A stretch of DNA of 6,536 bases from Wenzhouxiangella sp. (GCA_007127425.1 SKZJ01000026.1:1-6536); one strand, 5' to 3'. Positions 1 to 6,442 are shown, counted from the first letter of the stretch. Notes: generated by a model not told the origin, from the sequence alone. A program made the numbers and translations.

Positions 1-24
1 ACGGAAGACGAAAGACGGTGACGG
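1..24. repeat. Edge of a 7-bp-period intergenic repeat (ACGGAAG-like units)
   Basis: The window opens with consecutive heptamers ACGGAAG, ACGAAAG and ACGGTGA, followed by CGGGG. Read on the other strand the units are CGTCTTC-like. The period is visible but only about three units are present, and the repeat may continue to the left of the window. From memory, GACGGAA-type heptamer arrays occur between genes in several GC-rich proteobacteria. I cannot tell whether this one has a function. Confidence 0.45.
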
Positions 25-62
25 GGCTGGCGGTTTCGGTGCTTGATCGGCCCGTGCTCTGA

Positions 63-96
63 TAAGCTTGCCGGGCAGTCATTGCCCGGAGGCTTA
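63..96 (+). promoter_or_regulatory. Stem-loop enclosing the Shine-Dalgarno of the AsmA gene
   Basis: The inner stem CCGGGCA (71-77) pairs perfectly with TGCCCGG (83-89) around a five-base loop. The outer stem continues as TAAGCTT (63-69) against AGGCTTA (90-96), with one G-T wobble (68/91) and a single bulged G at 70, giving 14 pairs in total. The only good Shine-Dalgarno for the gene starting at 101 is GGAGG at 88-92, eight bases before the ATG, and all five of its bases are paired in this structure. No T-run follows the hairpin, so it does not look like an ordinary terminator. The pairing is seen directly. A role in limiting translation is inference and requires transcription to start upstream of about position 63. 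Confidence 0.55.
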
Positions 97-100
97 GCCG

Positions 101-2200
101 ATGTTGCGTCGAATCCTGTTTGTCCTGATCGCCCTGGTCGTGGTGGTCGTCCTGGCCGCCGTTGCCGCGGTCCTGTTCATCGACCCCGACAACTACCGTG
201 AGCAGATCGCCGAGCGGGCCTCTGACCAGATCGGTCGCGAAGTGCGCCTGGACGGACCCATGGAGCTGCGCCTGTTTCCGTGGCTGGCGTTCGAGATCCG
301 CGATGCCTCGGTCGGCAATCCGTCCGATTTCGAGCAGGCGCCGCCCTTGGCCGATATCGGGGTGGCCCGCGCCGCCGTGCGTGTCTGGCCGCTGATTCGC
401 GGTGAACTCGAGATCGGCGCCATCGATTTCGAGCAGGCCATTTTCACCCTGGTGACTGATCGGCAGGGTCGCACCAACCTGGAAGGCTTGTTTGCCGACG
501 ACCCCGACCCGGACGTCCCCGGTGAGCCCGATCTCTCGATGCTGCAGACCGGTGCGGTGGGCCTGCGCTCGGTTTCGGTGGTGATGCTCGATCTGGCCGA
601 AGACACGCGCCGCGAGATTGTCGTGGAGTCCTTCGATATGGCGACTTTCGCGGCCGATCGTGACATCGACATCGCCCTGCGCGGGCGCGTGGTGGACGAC
701 GGCGAAACCGTGATCGAAAACCTCGATCTCACCGGCACCCTGCGCGTGGCCGCCAATCTGTCCCGGATCGACCTCAGTGCCTGGCGGGCCAGCCTGGGAT
801 TGCCGGCGGCCGAGGCGCGGGCCCGTGCCGAGGGCGATATGCAGATCGATCTTTCCGATGACATCGTATCGGTCGACATGTCGCGCCTGGACCTGCGCCT
901 GGACGTGGCCGACCTGGAGGTGGGGCTGGCGCTGACCGAACCGCTGTCGCTGACGCTTGACGATCCGGTGCGCGTGGTCATGCCCGGTGCCGAGTTTCGT
1001 CTCGACGGCCAGCGCCTGGACCTGAGCGGCGAGTTGGCGTTGGCTGATCCGGTCAGGGGGCGTCTGGACGTTAGCGGCGAGCGTCTGGACCTGCAGGCGC
1101 TGGCGGCCCTGGGGGGTGAAGACGAGCAGCCGGCTGCCAACGGTGAAGCGCCTGATTTTGCGCCGCTGGCGATGGTCGACTTTCAGGTTGATCTGCGCCT
1201 GGACGAGCTCATCCTCGCCGAGGGCCTGCTCTTGACCCAGGTTCGCGCCGGCAGCCATCTGGTTAACGGCGTGCTGCGGCTCGATCCGCTCGACGCCCGG
1301 TTGTTCGGCGGTGGCTTCGAGGGCCGTGCCGAGGTCGATTTCAACGAGGTGCCGCCGGCCGTCCACCTCCAGCCACGCCTGTCCGGTGTGCTGGTCGAAC
1401 AGATTGCCGGGCTGTTCAGCGAACACGCGCCGGTGGCCGGCAGTGGCGACCTGTCACTCGATATTCGTTTCCGGGGACTGAGCCCGGGTGAGATGCTCGC
1501 TTCACTCGACGGCAGCGGCCAGTTCCTGCTCAGCGACGGCGCGGTACGCGGCGTCGACCTGGAAGCACTCATCGAGCAGGAACTCACCGTTGCCAGCCTG
1601 GGCAACGTGCGCCAGGCCTTCAGCGGCGAAACCCCGTTTCGCTCACTCAGCGGCAGCCTGCGGGCCGAGGACGGCGTGATCACCCTGCCGGACCTGGATC
1701 TTGCCGCGGCCGGTTTCGGTGCCCGCGGCACCGGCCGGATCGACTTCGCTGCCGACCAGGTCGATTACCGTGTTCAACTCGAACTGGGAGAAAGCCTGCT
1801 CGAGCGCCTGCCCTCGCGCTTGCGTTCGGCAACCGGCGGCATCATTCCGCTCGCCATTGCCGGGCCGCTGACCGCGCCGGTGGTCAGTGTCGACCTGGCC
1901 GGAATTGCCGAACGCGCCGTGCGCGATGAAGTGGGGCGGCGTGTGCTTGAACGCCTTGACCGCCCACGGTCCGAAGAGCCGCCATCGGAAGAAGGGGAAG
2001 AACGCGATGAGAAAGCCGAGCGCCGGCGAGAAGCGGAAGGTGCCGGCAGGCAATTACTGCGCGGGTTGATCGATTCGCGCGAGCGCCGCTCCGAAGACGA
2101 GCCGCCGGCCGGCGACGAGGCGGAGGGTGAAGATGCCGATTCCGTGGAAGCGGAGGAGCAGGACGAGGAAAACGACGAGCCGCCCGCGGCACATTTGTGA
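101..2200 (+). CDS. asmA: AsmA family protein, inner-membrane anchored, with acidic C-terminal tail
   Basis: This 699-residue protein has the hallmarks of AsmA, a member of the AsmA-like/bridge-like group linked to outer-membrane assembly and phospholipid or LPS homeostasis. An uncleaved N-terminal membrane anchor (about residues 5-27) is followed by the typical DPDNY...GREVRLDGPMELRLFPW segment, then a long beta-rich periplasmic body. The conserved C-terminal AsmA region includes FLLSDGAVRGVDLEALI (about 475-491) and IIPLAIAGPLTAPVVSVDL (581-599). Residues 621-699 form an unusual tail in which 30 of 79 residues are Glu or Asp, broken by a short hydrophobic stretch GRQLLRGLID. E. coli AsmA is about 617 residues, so the excess length is mainly this tail. 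The start at 101 is supported by GGAGG at 88-92 and by the anchor beginning at once. No mutY is seen next to it, unlike many gammaproteobacteria. The family call is firm; orthology to AsmA rather than to a paralogue is likely but unproven. Confidence 0.92.
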   Translation: MLRRILFVLIALVVVVVLAAVAAVLFIDPDNYREQIAERASDQIGREVRLDGPMELRLFPWLAFEIRDASVGNPSDFEQAPPLADIGVARAAVRVWPLIRGELEIGAIDFEQAIFTLVTDRQGRTNLEGLFADDPDPDVPGEPDLSMLQTGAVGLRSVSVVMLDLAEDTRREIVVESFDMATFAADRDIDIALRGRVVDDGETVIENLDLTGTLRVAANLSRIDLSAWRASLGLPAAEARARAEGDMQIDLSDDIVSVDMSRLDLRLDVADLEVGLALTEPLSLTLDDPVRVVMPGAEFRLDGQRLDLSGELALADPVRGRLDVSGERLDLQALAALGGEDEQPAANGEAPDFAPLAMVDFQVDLRLDELILAEGLLLTQVRAGSHLVNGVLRLDPLDARLFGGGFEGRAEVDFNEVPPAVHLQPRLSGVLVEQIAGLFSEHAPVAGSGDLSLDIRFRGLSPGEMLASLDGSGQFLLSDGAVRGVDLEALIEQELTVASLGNVRQAFSGETPFRSLSGSLRAEDGVITLPDLDLAAAGFGARGTGRIDFAADQVDYRVQLELGESLLERLPSRLRSATGGIIPLAIAGPLTAPVVSVDLAGIAERAVRDEVGRRVLERLDRPRSEEPPSEEGEERDEKAERRREAEGAGRQLLRGLIDSRERRSEDEPPAGDEAEGEDADSVEAEEQDEENDEPPAAHL

Positions 2201-2354
2201 AAACTGCTGTAAGATATGGCAGCAAGCGGCTCTGTGCCCGCTGGGGGGAGGGCGTGAGCCGGTTTCAGCCGGTCCTGACCCGGACTGCCGGCGGTGCCGG
2301 TGCCGGATGCTGATCGGAAGCACACATAACAACCCTGACCCGATGGAGTGAAAT
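2201..2354 (+). other. Intergenic leader of the lipoprotein gene; no firm promoter found
   Basis: This 154-bp gap probably carries the promoter of the downstream lipoprotein gene, but no convincing sigma-70 pair can be read. The weak candidates are TAAGAT at 2210-2215 and CATAAC at 2325-2330, neither with a good -35 box at the right distance. The middle is very GC-rich and contains five GCCGG words between 2258 and 2306. A modest hairpin forms there (2270-2275 with 2282-2287, six-base loop). The nonamer CCTGACCCG occurs twice, at 2274-2282 and 2334-2342. GGAG at 2345-2348 is the Shine-Dalgarno of the next gene. Confidence 0.35.
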
Positions 2355-2648
2355 ATGGTGAACAAGAACGTGATTTCGAGTTTGAGACTGTTGATGGTGG
2401 CTGCTGTTATCGCACTGATGGCCGGTTGCGCGAGCACCGCGCAGGTCGAGCGTGCCGAGCAGCAGGCCCAGCAGGCCAACGAGACGGCCGAACAGGCCCG
2501 TCAGGCGGCCCAGGAAGCGGCCGATGCCGCGCGCGAGGCCATGCAAGCGGCCCGTGCCGCCCAGCAGGCGGCCGATGCATCGCAGCGTTGCTGTGATGAG
2601 GCGCATGAAAAGCTGGACCGTGCGCTCGAGCGCATGCAGGAAAAGTAA
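2355..2648 (+). CDS. Lpp/OprI-like alanine-zipper outer-membrane lipoprotein
   Basis: This 97-residue small lipoprotein resembles Braun lipoprotein, the trimeric coiled coil that ties the outer membrane to peptidoglycan. A signal peptide (1-24) ends in the lipobox LMAGC with lipidated Cys25. Residue +2 is Ala, so no Asp inner-membrane retention signal is present. The mature chain is about 73 residues. Heptad core positions run without a break from V31 to M94 in strict 3-4 spacing, and twelve successive core residues (34, 38, 41, 45, 48, 52, 55, 59, 62, 66, 69, 73) are all alanine. The end, KLDRALERMQEK, finishes in lysine, the residue used for peptidoglycan attachment in E. coli Lpp. Two adjacent cysteines (79-80) are odd for this family; C80 sits at a core position. 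GGAG at 2345-2348, six bases before the ATG, supports the start. A strong terminator follows, so the gene is the last of its transcript. A convergent L,D-transpeptidase gene nearby fits its proposed attachment to the wall. Confidence 0.88.
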   Translation: MVNKNVISSLRLLMVAAVIALMAGCASTAQVERAEQQAQQANETAEQARQAAQEAADAAREAMQAARAAQQAADASQRCCDEAHEKLDRALERMQEK

Positions 2649-2650
2649 GA

Positions 2651-2668
2651 CCGTCTCAAACCAGACGG
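2651..2668 (+). other. Small stem-loop directly after the lipoprotein stop codon
   Basis: CCGTCT (2651-2656) pairs perfectly with AGACGG (2663-2668) across a six-base loop. It begins three bases after the TAA and sits just before the main terminator. It may stabilise the 3' end of the mRNA; that role is inference. Confidence 0.4.
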
Positions 2669-2672
2669 ACTG

Positions 2673-2699
2673 CGGCGGCCCTTTATGGGCCGCCGTTTT
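2673..2699 (+). terminator. Rho-independent terminator of the lipoprotein gene
   Basis: CGGCGGCCC (2673-2681) pairs perfectly with GGGCCGCCG (2687-2695) around the loop TTTAT, and TTTT follows at 2696-2699. The nine-pair GC stem with a T-run is a textbook intrinsic terminator. The T-run lies only on the + strand side, so it should stop transcription from the lipoprotein gene and not from the opposing transpeptidase gene. Confidence 0.9.
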
Positions 2700-2710
2700 G
2701 TTACGGGCAA

Positions 2711-2786
2711 TGAAATTCGGAAATTCCAAGCACCAAGCACCAAATTCCAAACAAATTCGAATGATCGAAATTTGAATGTTCGAAAC
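2711..2786. repeat. AT-rich heptamer-periodic intergenic repeat
   Basis: This roughly 76-bp stretch is strongly AT-rich within GC-rich DNA. Read on the - strand it breaks into near-heptamers ending in TTC or TTG: AACATTC, AAATTTC, GATCATTC, GAATTTG, TTTG, GAATTTG, GTGCTTG, GTGCTTG, GAATTTC, CGAATTTC. Two units are 8 bp and one is truncated. It lies between convergent genes, just past the terminator, and is not coding: every frame through it is only a run-on of an implausible frame. From memory it resembles dispersed GAATTTGG/GTGCTTGG repeats found between genes in several unrelated GC-rich bacteria. Origin and function are unknown to me. Confidence 0.65.
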
Positions 2787-2839
2787 GGGGGTGGAGGCTC
2801 CTTGACACGTAGCCGATGGTCGTTGACGTGGGCCCGCTT

Positions 2840-3778
2840 TCAGGAACTTGATGGGGCACTGATGATCCTGGGCACGCCGTCGGCGTTGCGCCAGGCTTCT
2901 TCCACCAGTTGCCAGTCAACCGCCTCGTCGAGCCGATCCCGGTTGCGCTGCCAGGCCCTTTCCACGACTTTTCTGACTTCCGCCATCTCGGGTACGCTGT
3001 CGTCGTGTCCGGGGTGGATCTCAAGGAACAGCCTCCCGTCACGAAAGCCGGCCTTGACCGGCTGATCGACCATGGCCACCGGCGTGCCGATGGGCACGTC
3101 GAAGACCAGTCGTTCGATGTGTTCCGGGTACAAGCGCACGCAGCCCTGGCTGACGCGCATGCCGACGCCGTCGGGACGATGCGTGCCGTGAATCAGGTAG
3201 CCGTTCATGTCGAGAATCAGCGCGTAGCGGCCGAGCGGGTTTTCCGGCCCGGGCGGTACCATCCGCGGCAGTTCGATGCCACGCGTTCGATAGTCGGCGC
3301 GGACCCCGTCAGTGGGATACCAGGCAGGGTTCTCCAGCCGCTGAATGACGGTGGCTTCGCCGATCGGGGTTTCCCGGCCCGCCTTGCCGATGCCGATGGG
3401 ATAGGTGGTCACCGCGAGCTCGCCGCTGTCGACATCGGTATGGAAGTAATACAGTCGCTTCTCCGCGCGGTTGACGATAAGGCCTTCGCGCGGGCCTTCC
3501 GGCAATACGAATTGTGACGGGATCAGGACCCGGGTACCTTCCCCGGGAATCCACAGGTCGACATCCGGATTGGCGCGCCGGATCTCGCGGTATCCCATGC
3601 CCAGCCAGCGTGCGATGTCCATCAATGTGTCGCTGCGGCGGGCGTGCTCGTGCTGAATTTTACCGACGACCTCTGTCTCGCCGGGGTCGAATGACAAGGT
3701 GTTTGCCTGCGCGCTCGGAGCACCGATCAACAGCACGAGGGCAGCTATGGGGAAAAGGAACTTGGTGGGCGATTTCAT
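2840..3778 (-). CDS. Periplasmic L,D-transpeptidase, ErfK/YbiS type, with LysM-like domain
   Basis: The 312-residue product is an exported L,D-transpeptidase of the YkuD fold. In E. coli the class comprises ErfK, YbiS, YcfS (attaching Braun lipoprotein to meso-diaminopimelate in peptidoglycan) and YnhG (forming 3-3 crosslinks). A signal peptide occupies about 1-25, cleaved after APSAQA. A LysM-like wall-binding segment follows (about 40-88: DTLMDIARWLGMGYREIRRANP...IPGEGTRVLIP). The catalytic domain spans about 97-237, with the family signatures YPIGIG, GIELPRMVPPGPENPLGRYAL and HGT (H197), and the nucleophile motif S210-Q-G-C213-V-R. The C-terminal extension starting PVKAGFRDGRLFLEIHP matches the tail typical of this subfamily, as does total length (about 306-334 in E. 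coli). No strong Shine-Dalgarno precedes the ATG, but the signal peptide fixes this start. No intrinsic terminator is seen after the stop. The gene is convergent with the Lys-ending lipoprotein gene, its likely substrate, but an YnhG-like crosslinking role cannot be excluded. Confidence 0.92.
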   Translation of the reverse strand: MKSPTKFLFPIAALVLLIGAPSAQANTLSFDPGETEVVGKIQHEHARRSDTLMDIARWLGMGYREIRRANPDVDLWIPGEGTRVLIPSQFVLPEGPREGLIVNRAEKRLYYFHTDVDSGELAVTTYPIGIGKAGRETPIGEATVIQRLENPAWYPTDGVRADYRTRGIELPRMVPPGPENPLGRYALILDMNGYLIHGTHRPDGVGMRVSQGCVRLYPEHIERLVFDVPIGTPVAMVDQPVKAGFRDGRLFLEIHPGHDDSVPEMAEVRKVVERAWQRNRDRLDEAVDWQLVEEAWRNADGVPRIISAPSSS

Positions 3779-3854
3779 GGATTGGTTTTAGCGTTGTCAG
3801 GTGGTGTCGGCGACGAGCAATCGACCGTGCGTGAGTTGAAAGGTTCGCTTCGAG

Positions 3855-3872
3855 GCCGTCGGGCGGGACGGC
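3855..3872 (-). other. Stem-loop just after the c-di-GMP enzyme stop codon
   Basis: GCCGTC (3855-3860) pairs perfectly with GACGGC (3867-3872) over a six-base loop, four bases beyond the stop codon in the direction of transcription. There is no T-run, so it is not a convincing intrinsic terminator. It lies in the 98-bp gap before the transpeptidase gene. Without a clear promoter or terminator there, the two - strand genes may be co-transcribed or separate. Confidence 0.35.
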
Positions 3873-3876
3873 GAGA

Positions 3877-6381
3877 TCAGTTGTTCGGTGCTTTCGGGTA
3901 GCTAAACCACGGTTCGGGTTTGTGCAACAGGAAACCCTGAGCATACTCGACGCCGATGGCACGTAGCTGCTCGAGTTCATCGCCGGTTTCGACGTGTTCG
4001 GCGACCAGGGGGATTTCCAGCGCCCGGGCGACGTCGTGAATGGCGCATACCACGGCCTGGCTGAAATCGGATCGGGCGAGATCGTGGATCAGCGAGCCGT
4101 CGAGCTTGATGAAGTCGATCGGCAGCATCTTGAGGTAGGCGAACGAGGACAGGCCGCTGCCGAAATCGTCGAGCATGACCCGGCAGCCCATTGCCCGCAC
4201 CGAGTGAAAGAAACGCTGGGCGCTACGATGATGCGTGATCGCCGCGCTTTCGGTGATTTCGAAACAGATCCGGGCCGGATCGACTTCGTGCCGCTTGAGG
4301 GCGTGGCAGACGAATTCGCCGAAGCCGGCGTCGTCGACCGTGGCGCCGGACAGGTTGATGGAGTACCAGTGGCCCGGGGGCGACAGGCCTTCGCGCGAGA
4401 GGTGACCGATATGTTGCAGCGCATGGTCGACCACCCAGCGGTCAAGTTCGAGCATGCGGTTGTATCGTTCGGCACCGAGAATGAACTCGCCCGGGGGAAT
4501 CAGCCGACCCAGGCGATTGCGCATGCGCAGCAGGATTTCGTGGCCGGGCGGGGCGCTGTCGTCGTGCAGGTCGATGATGTGCTGCACATGCAACTCGAAC
4601 CGGTTCTCGGCAATGGCTGAATTGACGTCGGCCACGGCCTGGAGTTCCGCGCTGCGCTGGCGCAAAAGCCGGTCCTCCTCGTGGTAGATGTGGTATCGGT
4701 TACGCCCCTGATCCTTGGCCACGTAGCAGGCCTGGTCGGCGGCCTTGAGCAGATCGACGAAACCCAGTGCTCCGTCGAGCGTGACCATGCCGATGCTGAT
4801 GCCGATGCTGAAGCGATGCTGATCCCAGTCGAAATGGAAGGCGTTGATGCCGGAGATGATCTTCTCGGCAATCCGCGCTCCAGTGTCGGTATCGCAGTCG
4901 ATCAGCAGCAGTCCGAATTCGTCGCCGCCCAGACGTGCCAGCAAGTCGTCATGACGAACCAGGTCGCCGATATGGTCGGTCACCTGCCGGAGCAGTTCGT
5001 CGCCGGCGTTGTGCCCACAGGTGTCGTTGACCACCTTGAACTGGTCCAGGTCCATGTAAAGAAAGGTGTGCGTCCGCCCGGTCCGGATCGCGTCCTGTCT
5101 GAGCTCGTCGACCGTCTCTTCGAACTTGAACCGGTTGGCCAGGCCGGTCAGGGCATCGTGCGTGGCCTGGTAGGCGATGGCCTCTTGCTGTCGCTTGCGT
5201 CGGGTGATGTCGGTCAATGTGCCGATCAGTCGAGCCGGTCGACCGTCGTCGTCGAGCAGGTAGGCGCCGCGATCCTCGACATGGATGTAGTCGTTGCCAC
5301 GCCGCCTCAGCCGGTAATCGATACGGAACGGTTCGCCGGTTTTGCCGGTTTCGGTCAATAACTGCAGGCTGCGGGCGCGATCATCGGGATGCAGGCGTTC
5401 GGCCCAGCGGTCGATATTGAACTCTCTGGCGCGGGTACGGCACATGCCGAGCACGGACTCTATCGCTCCCGACCAGTCGATGCGGCCACTGGCCAGGTCG
5501 TAGTCGTAGACCAGCTGACCGGTATGCTCGGTGACCAGCCGGAACAGTTCCTCGGAATGTCGCAGGGCCTTGAGCGCTTCGATACGGTCGGTGATGTCAC
5601 GGACCACGCCGCGGAAACCGGCCGGCTCGCCGTGCTCGGCGAGCACCAGGGCCACGGAGGCTTCCAGGTGACGTTGCTTGCCGTCCGGCGCCGTGAACTG
5701 CCAGGTCACGCGCGAATCGTTGTCGCCTTCGCGAAAGATGCGATTGAACTCGCTGTAAAGGTAGGCGCGGGTCTCGGGCTCGAAGTGCTTTCGAAAATTC
5801 AAGGATGACAATCGGCCCGGCTCGGTGCCGAAGATCTGGGCCAGGGCACAGTTGAAGAACAGCAGGTTGCCGGCCAGATCGATCTCGAAATAACCGTCGC
5901 TCATGCACTCGACGATGGTGCGATGCTTGGCCTCGCTTTGTTCGAGCAGGTCTTCAGCCTGGCGCCGCGCGGTGACGTCGCGGTAAATGGCGTAAATGCC
6001 GACCTGGCGATCGTCGAACATCAGTGGGGTGCCGAAGATCTCGACGCTGATCAGATCGCCGTTCTTGCGGCAGCGCAACGCTTCCTGGCGCACAACCTTG
6101 GCACTCAGCGCACAGCGCGACAGCTCAGTGGCTTCCTCGTGGAAGGCCGGGTCGACGATGAGATCGTTGATCGCTTGCCCGAGCACCTCGTCGAGTTCGT
6201 AGCCGAACAGGGCCAGAAAGGCCGGGTTCGCCTCGAGGATGCGGTCGTCGTTGCCCAGGAGCACGATGCCGTCGGGCGAAATACTGAAAAACTTCCGGAA
6301 CAGCGCCGACTTCGCCGCATTTTCTTGCGAGTGGGTTGTATCGGCCGTCTGGACGGTTGCCATGTCGTCTCGTGGGCTCAT
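3877..6381 (-). CDS. PAS-PAS-PAS-GGDEF-EAL cyclic-di-GMP signalling protein
   Basis: From the preferred start this is an 834-residue soluble protein with no membrane segment, so probably cytoplasmic. Three PAS/PAC units (about 25-142, 150-270, 276-396) end in RDVTARRQAE, RDITDRIEAL and TDITRRKRQQ. The GGDEF domain (about 405-565) has an intact active site GGDEF (485-489), the metal/substrate segment DLDQFKVVNDTCGHNAGD and a complete inhibitory RxxD site (RHDD, 476-479), so it should make c-di-GMP and be product-inhibited. The EAL domain (about 575-825) keeps Q600, E615, N676, E708, D738-D739, K759, E798 and Q815, the residues used for binding and hydrolysis. However, EAL reads EIL (615-617), QPI reads QHI and AEGVE reads AEHVE. 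Both activities are therefore plausible, and the balance is probably set by the PAS sensors, whose ligands I cannot name. The ATG at 6381 is preferred: residues encoded farther upstream are Arg/Ser/Cys-rich and unlike coding sequence. The ATG at 6363 is an alternative, since ribosome sites at both are weak. Confidence 0.93.
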   Translation of the reverse strand: MSPRDDMATVQTADTTHSQENAAKSALFRKFFSISPDGIVLLGNDDRILEANPAFLALFGYELDEVLGQAINDLIVDPAFHEEATELSRCALSAKVVRQEALRCRKNGDLISVEIFGTPLMFDDRQVGIYAIYRDVTARRQAEDLLEQSEAKHRTIVECMSDGYFEIDLAGNLLFFNCALAQIFGTEPGRLSSLNFRKHFEPETRAYLYSEFNRIFREGDNDSRVTWQFTAPDGKQRHLEASVALVLAEHGEPAGFRGVVRDITDRIEALKALRHSEELFRLVTEHTGQLVYDYDLASGRIDWSGAIESVLGMCRTRAREFNIDRWAERLHPDDRARSLQLLTETGKTGEPFRIDYRLRRRGNDYIHVEDRGAYLLDDDGRPARLIGTLTDITRRKRQQEAIAYQATHDALTGLANRFKFEETVDELRQDAIRTGRTHTFLYMDLDQFKVVNDTCGHNAGDELLRQVTDHIGDLVRHDDLLARLGGDEFGLLLIDCDTDTGARIAEKIISGINAFHFDWDQHRFSIGISIGMVTLDGALGFVDLLKAADQACYVAKDQGRNRYHIYHEEDRLLRQRSAELQAVADVNSAIAENRFELHVQHIIDLHDDSAPPGHEILLRMRNRLGRLIPPGEFILGAERYNRMLELDRWVVDHALQHIGHLSREGLSPPGHWYSINLSGATVDDAGFGEFVCHALKRHEVDPARICFEITESAAITHHRSAQRFFHSVRAMGCRVMLDDFGSGLSSFAYLKMLPIDFIKLDGSLIHDLARSDFSQAVVCAIHDVARALEIPLVAEHVETGDELEQLRAIGVEYAQGFLLHKPEPWFSYPKAPNN

Positions 6382-6442
6382 TGGCCGTTCTTGAGGATCT
6401 GACAAGGTGCGTATCGTCCGGTAGTGATTAGGTGATATTGAA

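Noticed and set aside
43..66. Possible promoter TTGATC / GATAAG before the AsmA gene
   Set aside because: The spacer is only 12 bp, far too short for a sigma-70 promoter.
193..1140. Long open frame antisense to the AsmA gene
   Set aside because: Its product is Arg/Ser/Pro-rich low-complexity sequence typical of the antisense frame of a GC-rich gene, and the + strand frame is a clear AsmA protein.
2265..2750. 161-residue - strand open frame crossing the lipoprotein gene and the repeat
   Set aside because: It runs through the AT-rich repeat, the terminator and the antisense of the lipoprotein gene, and has no family resemblance.
2909..3517. 202-residue open frame antisense to the transpeptidase gene
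   Set aside because: It mirrors the transpeptidase coding sequence, has no recognisable domain, and overlaps a gene with clear catalytic motifs.
3994..4620. 208-residue open frame antisense to the EAL domain
   Set aside because: It is an antisense shadow of the conserved EAL coding sequence; no independent start signal or domain is seen.
4681..5361. 226-residue open frame antisense to the GGDEF domain
   Set aside because: Same reason: it exists because of the codon bias of the GGDEF gene on the other strand.
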